A stretch of 58,779 nucleotides of DNA from Dichloromethanomonas sp964477085 (GCA_964477085.1 CAYZDF010000010.1:1-58779); one strand, 5' to 3'. Positions 37,429 through 47,330 are shown, counted from the stretch's first letter. Made by a program: numbers and translations. The notes: generated from the sequence alone by a model not told the origin.

Positions 37429-37689
37429 ATTAACCTCCAGTTCCCTGCATTATTTAATAATATTCTATGATAATTACTGCAATTACATTAGACTAATTAT
37501 AAATAATGCCCTGCGCTAAGTAATTAGATATATTTCTCTTGACTAAGTATATCACAAACACATGTTCGAGGAAAGTGTCCATAATCCTTTCCACGTATGA
37601 TATTGATAAGAGTTCAAATTAAGACAATTACTGAATCGCCCCGACTCCTCCTATAAACGCAGATTGATGGGTGCCATTGAATTCTCCTC

Positions 37690-39741
37690 TTATCGATGTT
37701 TACCCTTATTCCTGTAATCTCCTTTTGCAGTCCTACCGTTTTTTTTCTTATCTTGTATTGAACCGGTTCCTTTTACGGGCTTACTTCCTTTCAACTCAAT
37801 GATAGCATCCCTTAATTCCGCAGCCCTTTCGAAATCAAGCTCCTTGGCGGCATTAAGCATTTCTTGTTCTAGCATCTTGATGAATTTTTCTCTTTCTTCC
37901 AGGGAAAGGCCACCATCCTTGCCATACGGCGTTCTCTTTTCTGCGACCTTGGTTGCTTCAGGAACCGCATAGACTTCTTTGCGAATTGTTTGGGGGGTTA
38001 TACCATGCTCATGGTTATACTCCTGCTGGATCTTGCGTCTTCGGTTGGTCTCATCGATCGCTACTTTCATTGAGCCAGTTATTTTATCACCGTACATGAT
38101 AACTTTTCCGTTAACATTACGCGCTGCTCGACCAATGGTTTGTATTAATGACCGATCGGATCTTAAAAAACCTTCCTTATCAGCATCCAGAATAGCGACT
38201 AATGAAACCTCAGGCAGATCAAGTCCCTCTCTCAGTAAATTGATCCCGACAATCACATCAATTTCACCAGTTCTGAGTTCACGCAGAATCTCCATTCGTT
38301 CCAAAGTGGAAATATCAGAATGAAGATACCGTACCTTGATATTCAGTTGTTTAAGATAATCTGTGAGGTCCTCTGCCATTCTCTTTGTTAGGGTTGTCAC
38401 GAGAGTTCTTTCATTCTTGGCAATTCGTCCATTGATTTCTCCGATTAAATCATCAATTTGCCCTTTAGTTGGCATCAGAATGATTTCCGGATCAATAAGA
38501 CCAGTGGGTCTAATGATCTGTTCAACAACATCCTGACAATGTTCCAATTCGTACGGTCCAGGCGTCGCACTAACGTATATCTTCTGAGGTGTTAAAAGCT
38601 CAAATTCAGGGAAACGAAGAGGTCGGTTGTCCATGGCTGAAGGCAGACGAAATCCATGTTCAACTAGTGTTGTTTTGCGGGAACGATCCCCCTCATACAT
38701 TCCTCTAACCTGAGGAAGTGTTTGGTGAGATTCATCAATGAACATTAAGAAATCCTTAGGGAAAAAGTGGAGTAATGTAAACGGCGTTTCCCCTGGTTCC
38801 CTGAATGTCAGGTGTCTGGAATAGTTTTCGATACCATTACAGAATCCCATTTCCCGAAGCATTTCAATATCGTAACGTGTCCTCTGCTCCAGGCGCTGCG
38901 CTTCAAGCAGCTTCTCGGCAGAACGAAAATAGGTAAGCCTCGCTTCGAGTTCATTTTCAATGTTCTCAGTTGCTCTCATCAGCTTTTCTTTTTCCGTGAC
39001 ATAGTGAGAATTAGGGAAAATAGAAACATGCCTTCTTTCGCCCAGAATCTCTCCAGTTAAAATATTGACCTCATAGATGTGTTCGATCTCGTCACCAAAC
39101 ATCTCAACCCGTATCGCTTTTTCACTGGAGGAAGCAGGACAGATTTCCACCACATCACCTCTGACTCTGAATGTCCCTCTGAGAAATGAGAGGTCATTAC
39201 GGTCATACTGGATCTCCACCAATTTACGCAGCATCTGATTACGTTCAATCTCCTGACCCTGTCGGAGAGAAAGTACCATATCCCGGTACTCGTCAGGTGA
39301 TCCCATACCATAGATGCAAGATACGCTGGCGACAACGATGACATCTCTTCTTTCAAACAAGGCTGCCGTAGCAGAGTGTCTGAGCTTTTCTATCTCTTCG
39401 TTAATGGAAGCATCTTTTTCAATATAGAGATCGTTGGAAGGCACATAGGCCTCAGGTTGATAGTAATCGTAATAGCTGACAAAATATTCGACTGCATTTT
39501 CTGGAAAGAACTCTTTAAACTCACAGTACAGTTGTCCCGCCAGCGTCTTATTATGAGCAAGCACCAGGGTAGGTTTCTGTACCCGATTGATAATGCTTGC
39601 CATGGAGAATGTTTTTCCTGATCCTGTTACGCCCAGAAGTGTCTGATGTTTACAACCGTCTAAGATTCCGTCGGTCAGCTTGTCCACGGCTTGAGGTTGA
39701 TCCCCCGAGAGGCTGTAAGGAGCCCGCAAACGAAATTCCAT
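37690..39741 (-). CDS. uvrB: Excinuclease ABC subunit B
   Basis: 683 residues. Helicase motif I GVTGSGKTFSMA near residue 38, the beta-hairpin YYDYYQPEAY near 95, DESH and QTIGRAARN for later motifs, and the C-terminal UVR domain (ELDFERAAELRDAI) that contacts UvrC. The ATG at 39741 follows GGAAGGTGAGGTC; a start 15 codons earlier has no ribosome site and a run of aromatic residues not typical of the family. Confidence 0.98.
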   Translation of the reverse strand: MEFRLRAPYSLSGDQPQAVDKLTDGILDGCKHQTLLGVTGSGKTFSMASIINRVQKPTLVLAHNKTLAGQLYCEFKEFFPENAVEYFVSYYDYYQPEAYVPSNDLYIEKDASINEEIEKLRHSATAALFERRDVIVVASVSCIYGMGSPDEYRDMVLSLRQGQEIERNQMLRKLVEIQYDRNDLSFLRGTFRVRGDVVEICPASSSEKAIRVEMFGDEIEHIYEVNILTGEILGERRHVSIFPNSHYVTEKEKLMRATENIENELEARLTYFRSAEKLLEAQRLEQRTRYDIEMLREMGFCNGIENYSRHLTFREPGETPFTLLHFFPKDFLMFIDESHQTLPQVRGMYEGDRSRKTTLVEHGFRLPSAMDNRPLRFPEFELLTPQKIYVSATPGPYELEHCQDVVEQIIRPTGLIDPEIILMPTKGQIDDLIGEINGRIAKNERTLVTTLTKRMAEDLTDYLKQLNIKVRYLHSDISTLERMEILRELRTGEIDVIVGINLLREGLDLPEVSLVAILDADKEGFLRSDRSLIQTIGRAARNVNGKVIMYGDKITGSMKVAIDETNRRRKIQQEYNHEHGITPQTIRKEVYAVPEATKVAEKRTPYGKDGGLSLEEREKFIKMLEQEMLNAAKELDFERAAELRDAIIELKGSKPVKGTGSIQDKKKNGRTAKGDYRNKGKHR

Positions 39742-39905
39742 GACCTCACCTTCCTTCCAGATCATAAAAAAGAAAGAAAACCACAATAAGTTACTCTACT
39801 TATTTGGTTTGTTATTGTTCTAGTCAGCATCCAATTATTCATTATATCATTTAGAACCAAAAATATCATGATGGGATATCATGGCAACATTGCAGTATGA
39901 TAGAT

Positions 39906-40913
39906 TTAAGCTTTCCTTAAATCAGCTAAAATACTACTCACCAGTTCACTTCGAAGATCATCCAGTCCTCGGAAGTTGACCGCATCGTTAATCAAGCTTT
40001 TCAACTCGACTCTTGCTTTTTTATTATATTCAAGGATCTTACTCATCTCTGGACTATGTTGTCTGCAAAATCCCTGTTCTTCGATTCGGCAGGGGTTTCC
40101 TTTCCAAACAGCCAGATTCTTCTCAGGGAAAACAATCCCTACAATAGTAAAGGGTTTAAGTGGATGGACAATGATTTCTATCATTTGACCCAGACATTTA
40201 ACCTCTTGAACGATCTCTTTTAATAATTTTGAGGAGTCCTCTCCTTCCAGGCAAATCCGATCAAAATCCCGGATATAGCGAGGAGCTAAATTAAGCCAAC
40301 CATCCATTTGAAGTCCATGAAGAAAAAGAAAACGTAAAGAATTCTTTTTGATTTTAGAAAGTATTTCGGTAATCTCATCAATATGAGGAGCTCCTTCTTT
40401 TACCGCTAAGATGCTTTCAATATCGATTACCTCTTCTTTCTTAACCGCTTCAGGTAAATGTTCAGGGTTAACCTCATAATCCTCTTGAAGCTGGTTAATA
40501 AACGACTGCTCAATACTCTTAAGATCAGTCTCAAGTTCTGTCATCCTTTGCCTATGCTGCTCAATTCTGCTTCTTCGGCAAAGAGCTGTGAAGTCAATCT
40601 CCCGATGATACTCTCCCAAGGTACTTTGATCTACAAACTCGTTTTTATCCAAAAGACATAGTTTATGTTTAGGAAGTACCAGGCCTGCAACCGAATCAGG
40701 TTCTCTAATAGAACGTACATAATCAACATCGTACCCTCTATCAATTAATTGGATGCCGATCAGTTTGATCATTGTCGATTTGCCTGTTCCAGGGCCACCT
40801 GTTAAAAAATATGTATGCTCGATGTCTTTCAATAATTTGGATAAGAGAGAGATATAGCCATAAGGAGTAAAGGCTTCAATAAAATAGTGTCGCACTCCGG
40901 CCGCATTTCCCAC
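39906..40913 (-). CDS. P-loop ATPase with duplicated halves, second Walker A lost (PRK06851-like)
   Basis: 335 residues. The first half has Walker A LTGGPGTGKSTMIKL near residue 42, then YDVDYVRS and GLVLPKHKLCLLD. A second segment near residues 235-290 repeats the same pattern (ICLEGEDSSKLL, MIEIIVHP, GIVFPEKNLAVW) but lacks GxxxxGK. This two-half layout recalls the PRK06851 conserved ATPase family. The GTG at 40913 after AGGAGGAATCACG is chosen; a longer reading would run through the ctpA terminator. Function unknown. It sits between ctpA and uvrB. Confidence 0.7.
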   Translation of the reverse strand: MGNAAGVRHYFIEAFTPYGYISLLSKLLKDIEHTYFLTGGPGTGKSTMIKLIGIQLIDRGYDVDYVRSIREPDSVAGLVLPKHKLCLLDKNEFVDQSTLGEYHREIDFTALCRRSRIEQHRQRMTELETDLKSIEQSFINQLQEDYEVNPEHLPEAVKKEEVIDIESILAVKEGAPHIDEITEILSKIKKNSLRFLFLHGLQMDGWLNLAPRYIRDFDRICLEGEDSSKLLKEIVQEVKCLGQMIEIIVHPLKPFTIVGIVFPEKNLAVWKGNPCRIEEQGFCRQHSPEMSKILEYNKKARVELKSLINDAVNFRGLDDLRSELVSSILADLRKA

Positions 40914-40962
40914 CGTGATTCCTCCTAGAAACAATATTGTGACATATTCTATGCATAAAAAA

Positions 40963-40985
40963 CTGCCAGGGTTCACCCCTGGCAG
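40963..40985 (-). terminator. Intrinsic terminator downstream of ctpA
   Basis: Nine-base-pair stem CTGCCAGGG / CCCTGGCAG with a five-base loop, followed on the minus strand by TTTTTTATGC. It closes the ftsE-ftsX-M23-ctpA run. Confidence 0.9.
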
Positions 40986-41038
40986 TGGCATTAATGGCTA
41001 ATCAACATGTATATTCTGTCAATTTTAATATTTTCAAG

Positions 41039-42217
41039 CTATATTTTTTGAAGGATAACTTCAACTGCCTTGGTAAGTTGGTTATCAAATACTTGAGTAT
41101 TAGGCAGAATTGTAGGTTTCTCGCCTTCCTTTAGGTCAACAGAGATATCCGGTTCGATTCCTTTTTGATGGATATCATTATTTTTCGGAGTCAGATATTT
41201 ATCCGTTGTCAACCTCACGCTGGTGAAACTATCGAGTGGAAATACCGTTTGGACAACCCCTTTGCCGAAGGTCTTTGTTCCGATAAGAGTTCCAGTACCA
41301 TAATCCTTAACCGCTCCTGCTACGATCTCAGCGGAAGAAGCTGTGTATTCATTAGTTAAGATGACGAACGGTTTGTTGATAAACGGTGCGGTAGACTTTT
41401 GTGTATCTATTTCGCCGTTCTTATCCACGATGTGCACAATATCCCCTTCCGGTACCAGGAGACTTGCCACTTTAATAGCAGCGTTGACCTCTCCGCCATA
41501 ATTATAACGCAAATCAAGGATAAACCCTTTATATCTATCCATATCGAGTTCCTTAAATACCTTTTCCAATTCTTCGCCGGTTTGCAGCGTGAAACTAGAA
41601 ATATCAATCAAAGCGATATCGGATCTGCCTGGTAGAGCCATACCTTCCACGGTAGGAACATTGATGTTATCCCGAATAATGTTAACGGAAAAATCATCTT
41701 TAGTTTTAGGGCGGTAAATTCCAACCGTAACCTTCGTACCAGGCTCCCCGCGTAAAATGGCAATAGCCTTATCTTGGCTGATGGTTGCTACATCTGTATT
41801 ATCAATTTTTACAATAATATCTCCAGCCTCAATTCCTGCTCTTTCTGCCGGTGAACCCTTGATCGGGCGCATGATGACAAGTTGACTGGGATCTGCCGTA
41901 CTGATATGAACACCAATGCCACCGAAAGTTCCTTTGATGGAATTCATTAAGGTTTTATTCTCTTCTGCATCCTGAAAAGAGGAGTAAGGATCAAGAGAAC
42001 TTACCATACCCTCGATGGCTCCCTCAACCAGCTTGGCACGGGGCGTCTCATTCAGGTATTGACTATCAATGAGGTATACTACCCGCAGTAGTCTCCCAAG
42101 ATTGTCATAATTGACAAAAATAAATCCACCAATAAAGAAAACGATTCCTACTGAAAGGATCAGGCCGACAGCGACGGCCTGTTTAAATGCGCCTTTCCAA
42201 TTAACCTGATCGGACAA
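41039..42217 (-). CDS. ctpA: C-terminal processing protease (S41 family)
   Basis: 392 residues. An N-terminal membrane helix (about 14-34), a PDZ domain near 90-180 (FGGIGVHIS, GSPAERAGIEAGDIIVKID), and the S41 catalytic domain with the nucleophile Ser in YTASSAEIVAGA and Lys in GTKTFGKGVVQ. Envelope protease acting on C-termini of exported proteins. TTG start after GGGGAAGGGG. It follows the M23 gene, the order known from Bacillus (ftsEX to ctpB). Confidence 0.95.
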   Translation of the reverse strand: MSDQVNWKGAFKQAVAVGLILSVGIVFFIGGFIFVNYDNLGRLLRVVYLIDSQYLNETPRAKLVEGAIEGMVSSLDPYSSFQDAEENKTLMNSIKGTFGGIGVHISTADPSQLVIMRPIKGSPAERAGIEAGDIIVKIDNTDVATISQDKAIAILRGEPGTKVTVGIYRPKTKDDFSVNIIRDNINVPTVEGMALPGRSDIALIDISSFTLQTGEELEKVFKELDMDRYKGFILDLRYNYGGEVNAAIKVASLLVPEGDIVHIVDKNGEIDTQKSTAPFINKPFVILTNEYTASSAEIVAGAVKDYGTGTLIGTKTFGKGVVQTVFPLDSFTSVRLTTDKYLTPKNNDIHQKGIEPDISVDLKEGEKPTILPNTQVFDNQLTKAVEVILQKI

Positions 42218-42273
42218 TGGTATACCCCTTCCCCATTTGAACTTGGTTGTCTATTTTATTATATGCGGACAAG

Positions 42274-43407
42274 TTAATTGTAATACGCCATAGGATTGGT
42301 AGGAACACCATCTTTACGTACCTCGAAGTGAAGATGAGGCCCTGTACTCCAACCTGTCGATCCAACATAGCCAATCGTTTGACCTGGTAGTATTTCTTGA
42401 TTGGTTTTTACAGATCGCGACGACATGTGACCATATAAGGTTGACAAATCATTACCATGGTCAATGATCACGGCATTTCCGTATGCCCCGTACCAACCGG
42501 AGTAAATAACGATACCAGCACCTGCTGATATAATCTTCGCACCATAAGGAGCCCCAATATCAACACCGGTATGAAGTTTATTTTGTCGTGTAATGGGATG
42601 AACCCTGTAGCCATATGGACTGGTAATATAATTATAGCCTGGAGTAGGCCAGACGCCTACACTTCCCTTAATTCCCTTATTCTTCTTTTGAAGTTCTCTA
42701 ATCTTAGCTTCTAATTCTTTGGAATCTTTCTCCAGTTTTTCGATCTGAATTAAGAGTGCTTCCTGATCTTTCTTATTCTCTGCCAAGGCTACTTCTTTTT
42801 TAGCCTTACTATTGTCTAAATATACTCTTGCTGCTTCGGCTTGTTCTTTTAGCCTTTCGGCTTCATCTTTCTTAGCAATAAGCTGTTCTTTCTTCTCGTC
42901 CAAATTCTTCTTTTGAACACGAATATCGTCGAGAATCTTTTGATCATTCTCGACTAAACAGCCAAGATACTCAATACGCGAGATAAAATCAGAAACATCC
43001 GTCGATTGGAAGATGACATCCAGATAGCTGACTTGTCCCTCTTCATAGATAGAGCGAACCCGTTTGCGCAAGGTGTCTTGTCTGCCTTCCAGTTCTTCTT
43101 GCTTAGCATCAACTTCTTGTTGAATCATGACAACTTCTTGCTGACATACAATATAGGCCTTTTCCTTGTTATCCAAGTCAATTTCTGCTGCTGTAATCTG
43201 TTTAGTCAACTGTTGAATTTGTTTATCTATCTGTTGGGCTTTAGTTGTCAAATTTTTGAGTTGATTTTCTGCTGAGCCCTGTTGTTTCATCAATTCTTGC
43301 TGCTTTCGGATGGCCTCATTCAGATCATCCGCGGAAACAGGTAAAACCAAAAAGAAAATCAAGAGTACTGAAATGATCAGTATTTTTGTCCTTGACAGCT
43401 TATTCAT
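42274..43407 (-). CDS. M23-family murein endopeptidase with coiled coil (EnvC-like)
   Basis: 377 residues. A signal peptide (about 1-26), then a long coiled coil of Gln/Lys/Glu-rich heptads (about 28-235), and a C-terminal LytM/M23 domain with zinc ligands in HTGVDIGAPYG, YGHMS and GPHLHFEV. By family and position it is the FtsEX-regulated peptidoglycan hydrolase or its activator: FtsX binds the coiled coil and FtsE ATP hydrolysis opens the active site. It lies 168 bp after ftsX. Confidence 0.93.
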   Translation of the reverse strand: MNKLSRTKILIISVLLIFFLVLPVSADDLNEAIRKQQELMKQQGSAENQLKNLTTKAQQIDKQIQQLTKQITAAEIDLDNKEKAYIVCQQEVVMIQQEVDAKQEELEGRQDTLRKRVRSIYEEGQVSYLDVIFQSTDVSDFISRIEYLGCLVENDQKILDDIRVQKKNLDEKKEQLIAKKDEAERLKEQAEAARVYLDNSKAKKEVALAENKKDQEALLIQIEKLEKDSKELEAKIRELQKKNKGIKGSVGVWPTPGYNYITSPYGYRVHPITRQNKLHTGVDIGAPYGAKIISAGAGIVIYSGWYGAYGNAVIIDHGNDLSTLYGHMSSRSVKTNQEILPGQTIGYVGSTGWSTGPHLHFEVRKDGVPTNPMAYYN

Positions 43408-43575
43408 CTCTATCCTCCTACTTGAAAATCAAAAGACATGGTATAAGACTAAACATCAAACTTAGACGCTTTATTTATCGTCACTTTTATTAATAAGTTC
43501 ATAATTTCTATTGATATCTTGTTTTTTTGCATGTTGTCAATATCAAAACAATCCTTGAATCTTGTCTTTTTTAAA

Positions 43576-44460
43576 TTATATGTGTAAGAATTTCCTGACA
43601 GAGAAGGCACTTGCTAAGGCCCCCATAGTCATTCCACCAAACAACATCACGAGAAGAACCTGAATGATAAATATCTGATCTGCTACAATCGGCATAAATG
43701 CTAAGGTCGTAATAATGTATTGCAAAATCCAGGTATAAACCGATCCCACAATACCAATCGCCAGAAGAGCTCCTATCAGACCTATAATTAGACCTTCCAG
43801 GAAAAATGGCCAGCGGATGAAACTATTGCTTGCACCTACCAAGCGCATGATGTGGATCTCGTTTTCTCTGGAATTTACGTTTGTTTTAATATTTAAGGAG
43901 ATAAGCAAAAACGAAGCAAAACTAAAGGCAGCAACCACACCGATACCTATCCAACGCAACCAAGTTGTAAACACAATGAGCTTTTCCAGAACCCCTTGAC
44001 CATATCGCACTTTATCAACACCGGTGATTCCTGCGACTTGGTTAGCAATACCCTCTACCAGGCGGGCATCCTTGGCTATGATGGTAAACTTATCTGGAAA
44101 CGGATTGATCCCACCGAGATCCTGTAACAGTGAACCTGAACCCATAGACTCTTCAAATTCATCAATCGCTTGCTCCCTGGTTGTCAGCTGGACAGACTCA
44201 ACCCCCTCGATCTTTTCCAGTTGAAGCTTAAGGTCTGTGACTTGCTCTCGTTCCAAATGTTCATTGAGAAAAGCCGCGATTTCCACCTGGGACTCAAATG
44301 TCTTAGCTATATGTGAAGTGTTGGCTAAAAAAAAGACCGAACACCCTAAGAGTGTTAAAGAAATGGTTACCGTTAAAATCGAGGCTATACTCAGCCAGAT
44401 ATTTCTTTTTAAAGATAACAGGGACTGAATAATAATATATCCTGCAGAATTAAAAGCCAA
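43576..44460 (-). CDS. ftsX: Cell-division ABC transporter permease FtsX
   Basis: 294 residues. Four membrane helices frame a large extracytoplasmic loop between the first two (about 55-160); the C-terminal FtsX domain has LRWIGIGVVAAF and MRLVGASNSFIRWPF. The TTG at 44460 is preferred because a run of nine G lies seven bases before it; an in-frame ATG further upstream lies inside ftsE. It overlaps ftsE by 11 bases. It relays cytoplasmic ATP hydrolysis to the M23 hydrolase. Confidence 0.9.
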   Translation of the reverse strand: MAFNSAGYIIIQSLLSLKRNIWLSIASILTVTISLTLLGCSVFFLANTSHIAKTFESQVEIAAFLNEHLEREQVTDLKLQLEKIEGVESVQLTTREQAIDEFEESMGSGSLLQDLGGINPFPDKFTIIAKDARLVEGIANQVAGITGVDKVRYGQGVLEKLIVFTTWLRWIGIGVVAAFSFASFLLISLNIKTNVNSRENEIHIMRLVGASNSFIRWPFFLEGLIIGLIGALLAIGIVGSVYTWILQYIITTLAFMPIVADQIFIIQVLLVMLFGGMTMGALASAFSVRKFLHI

Positions 44461-45136
44461 CCGTATGCCCCCCCCCTGTAATATCCTCAGCAATTCTCCC
44501 GTCTTCAACTCGAATAACCCGTTTATTCATCTGCTGTACGATATGCAGTGCATGGGTAGCCATAACGACAGTTGTACCAAGTTTGTTAATATGATTCAGA
44601 AGTTCCATGATACCCCAGGCTGTTTCCATATCTAGGTTACCAGTTGGTTCATCCGCAACTAATAAGTTAGGATTATTAACAAGGGCCCTGGCGACACAGA
44701 CTCTTTGCTGTTCACCTCCTGATAATTCACTCGGAAAAGAATCTTTTTTATGACCAAGTCCTACCAAATCCAAAATAATGGCTGTATTTTCTTTGATATC
44801 TTTTTTATTTTTGCCAATGACATATTGAGCAAAAGCAACATTCTCAAATACAGTCTTCGTAGGTAATAATTTAAAGTCCTGAAATATAACACCAATGTTA
44901 CGTCTGACCTTAGGAACTTCATGGGACCTTAAGCGTACGAGATTGATTTTATCAATAAAAACCTGCCCCCGGGTAGCGATCTCTTCCCGATATAATAGTT
45001 TAATAAGCGTTGATTTTCCAGCACCACTTGGTCCGACAAGAAAAACAAATTCCCCTTTGTTTATTTCTATATTGACATTGGACAAGGCGCGAGCTCCATT
45101 AGGGTAAATCTTGGAGACACTTTTTAGCTTAATCAT
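44450..45136 (-). CDS. ftsE: Cell-division ATP-binding protein FtsE
   Basis: 228 residues. Walker A VGPSGAGKSTLIKLLY, Q-loop FQDFKLLP, signature LSGGEQQRVCVARAL, and Walker B NLLVADEPTGNLD. The ATG at 45136 follows GGAGG by six bases. Its 3' end contains nine consecutive G that also precede the ftsX start. It forms the ABC complex with FtsX. Confidence 0.96.
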   Translation of the reverse strand: MIKLKSVSKIYPNGARALSNVNIEINKGEFVFLVGPSGAGKSTLIKLLYREEIATRGQVFIDKINLVRLRSHEVPKVRRNIGVIFQDFKLLPTKTVFENVAFAQYVIGKNKKDIKENTAIILDLVGLGHKKDSFPSELSGGEQQRVCVARALVNNPNLLVADEPTGNLDMETAWGIMELLNHINKLGTTVVMATHALHIVQQMNKRVIRVEDGRIAEDITGGGHTVGF

Positions 45137-45148
45137 TCTGTCCTCCAT

Positions 45149-45485
45149 TGATCAGTCCACTTATTGAAGTATTTTACATAACCATCTTTTACTTCGACAT
45201 ATTACTTTGTTTTCCTGTTACAAACAACTAGAAATATTAAACATTTCCATAAAATTGGCTTGTTTTTATGCTATGTCTTTTAGATAGAATATCTTACTAA
45301 CAAAATAAATGGAGTAATAAGACAATATAATATCTGCCGATTATGATTTAGCTCAGTTTATGAAAAAACAAGAGAGCACTAATAACCCTCTTGTTCTGTT
45401 CTTTACTTTAAATCACTCTTAGAAAATAATCACTTCTATTTAGATATTTACATTGGCTTAAAACCGGAATAAGTCTAATCAGGTC
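45149..45485. other. Intergenic region between ftsE and the transketolase genes
   Basis: 337 bp, AT-rich. It holds the transketolase terminator (45367-45395) and presumably the ftsE promoter; no other structure is seen. Confidence 0.45.
45367..45395 (-). terminator. Intrinsic terminator of the transketolase operon
   Basis: Stem AACAAGAG / CTCTTGTT, extendable by weaker pairs, followed on the minus strand by TTTTTCATAAAC. It lies about 90 bp after the transketolase stop. Confidence 0.8.
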
Positions 45486-46448
45486 TTAACAGTTTTTCTT
45501 CGCTATTACTTTCTTGACCGCCTTGATGATCTCTTCGGTAGTAAGACCGTATTTAATTAACAGTTCTTCCGGTCTTCCTGACTCGCCAAAGGTGTCTTTG
45601 ATACCTACTCGTACCAGCGGCACGGGACGATTCTCGCTTAATACTTCCGCGACTGCACTTCCAAGACCACCGATGATATTGTGTTCTTCAGCAGTGACGA
45701 CAGCCCCCGTTTGCTCAGCTACTCTGATGATTGTATCCTGATCCAGAGGCTTCACTGACGCACAGTTGACAACGGTGACATCAATCCCCTCACTACTTAG
45801 ATTATCTGCCGCCTTCAGTGCCTCTGTAACCATCAATCCATTAGCGATAACTGCTGCATCTTTACCTTGTCTCACTAGATTGGCTTTGCCGATCTTAAAT
45901 GTATAGCTCTCATCGAAGAGTACAGGAACAGCCAGCCTGCCCATCCGAATATAGACAGGTCCCTTCATTTGAGCAGCCTCTTTGATAACTTGATAAGTTT
46001 CCTGGGCATCTGCGGGAACCAATACCGTCATGTTTGGCAAGGAGCGCATAATGGCAACATCTTCTATTGCCTGATGGGACGCCCCGTCTTCACCGACACT
46101 TATTCCGGCATGTGTTGCTGCAATCTTGACATTAAGTTTTGGATAGGCCACAGAATTTCGAATCTGTTCGAAGGCTCTACCAGTGGCAAATACTGCAAAT
46201 GTACTGGCAAAAGGTACTTTACCGGCTGCAGCCAACCCTGCCGAAAATCCTATCAGATTTTGTTCAGCAATACCCATATTGAAGAAACGCTTCGGAAAGA
46301 CCTTTGCAAAATCTGCGGTCTTGGTTGATTTAGAGAGATCAGCATCAAGGACAACGATATCTTTATTCTCTCCACCGAGTTTGACTAGGGCTTTACCATA
46401 CGCGTCTCTGGTTGCAATTCTATCCGTCATCCTCATTTTATCAGCCAT
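45486..46448 (-). CDS. Transketolase, C-terminal (pyrimidine-binding) subunit
   Basis: 320 residues. Matches the second half of split transketolases: ATRDAYGKALVKLG, catalytic Glu in NMGIAEQNLIGFSAG, THAGISVGEDGASHQAIED, and the C-terminal domain ending in GLTTEEIIKAV. With its partner it transfers two-carbon units in the pentose phosphate pathway. It overlaps the N-terminal subunit by eight bases, so translation is coupled. Confidence 0.93.
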   Translation of the reverse strand: MADKMRMTDRIATRDAYGKALVKLGGENKDIVVLDADLSKSTKTADFAKVFPKRFFNMGIAEQNLIGFSAGLAAAGKVPFASTFAVFATGRAFEQIRNSVAYPKLNVKIAATHAGISVGEDGASHQAIEDVAIMRSLPNMTVLVPADAQETYQVIKEAAQMKGPVYIRMGRLAVPVLFDESYTFKIGKANLVRQGKDAAVIANGLMVTEALKAADNLSSEGIDVTVVNCASVKPLDQDTIIRVAEQTGAVVTAEEHNIIGGLGSAVAEVLSENRPVPLVRVGIKDTFGESGRPEELLIKYGLTTEEIIKAVKKVIAKKNC

Positions 46449-47262
46449 TTACTTTACCGCCTTTCAGCTCTGCCAACGCAACTTCGGCTTGTTCAGGACT
46501 TGGTGCATTTCCATGCCAGCCCACTTGATCTTCCATAAAGGATACCCCTTTGCCTTTGATCGTTTTAGCAATGATCATGGTGGGTTTGCCCTTGAAGTTC
46601 TTGGCTAGTTCCAAAGCGTTCATTAATTCTCCGATATTATGACCATCGACTTCCATGACGTTCCATCCGAAAGCACGCCATTTTTCAGCTATTGGAGCGG
46701 AATTCATCACTTCTTCGTTGCGACCGTCAATCTGTAAGCCGTTATAATCGAGAATGGCCAATAGGTTATCCAGTTGATAATGAGCTGCAGCCATAGCTGC
46801 TTCCCATACCAACCCTTCAGCCAACTCACCGTCTCCAAGAAGGCAATAAACGCGATAGTCCTTCTGGTCAATTTTTCCAGCAAGAGCCATACCCCCAGCC
46901 ACTGAAATTCCCTGACCCAGAGAACCTGTTGACATATCAACACCGGGGACTTTCTTCATGTCCGGATGTCCCTGCAGAAAATGTCCGGTCTGCCTTAATT
47001 TAGTGAGCTCTTCCCTTGGGAAGTAGCCTCTTTCTGCGAGGGCGGCATAAAGAACAGGAGCCGCATGTCCTTTACTCAGTATGAACCGATCTCTATCGGG
47101 CCAGTCAGGATTTGCGGGGTCGATTCGCATCTCAGAAAAATACAGGGCTGCCAGAATATCTGCAGCAGACAAACTTCCACCTGGATGACCTGATTTAGCC
47201 GGAACCAACATCTCAATTATATCCCGACGGATCTTTCTGGCCATTTCTTGAATGATGGTCAT
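46441..47262 (-). CDS. Transketolase, N-terminal (thiamine diphosphate-binding) subunit
   Basis: 273 residues. SGHPGGSLSAADILAALYF near the start, GHAAPVLYAALAERGYF, and the thiamine diphosphate motif GDGELAEGLVWEA with following DYNGLQ. The ATG at 47262 follows GGAGGTAACAATA; an in-frame start 20 codons earlier has no ribosome site. The split pair is inserted between ftsE and prfB. Confidence 0.93.
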   Translation of the reverse strand: MTIIQEMARKIRRDIIEMLVPAKSGHPGGSLSAADILAALYFSEMRIDPANPDWPDRDRFILSKGHAAPVLYAALAERGYFPREELTKLRQTGHFLQGHPDMKKVPGVDMSTGSLGQGISVAGGMALAGKIDQKDYRVYCLLGDGELAEGLVWEAAMAAAHYQLDNLLAILDYNGLQIDGRNEEVMNSAPIAEKWRAFGWNVMEVDGHNIGELMNALELAKNFKGKPTMIIAKTIKGKGVSFMEDQVGWHGNAPSPEQAEVALAELKGGKVNG

Positions 47263-47306
47263 TATTGTTACCTCCTGGGTGTTTTGTTCAAGTATATGGA
47301 TTGGAT

Positions 47307-47330
47307 AACCCCAGTATTGCAACCGGGGTT
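47307..47330 (-). terminator. Possible weak terminator of prfB
   Basis: AACCCC and GGGGTT flank a 12-base segment that adds two further pairs, 14 bp after the prfB stop. There is no T-tract, so this is a weak call. Confidence 0.3.

Noticed and set aside
40914..40991. Longer start for the duplicated ATPase
   Set aside because: It would include the strong ctpA terminator hairpin; AGGAGG before GTG at 40913 is better.
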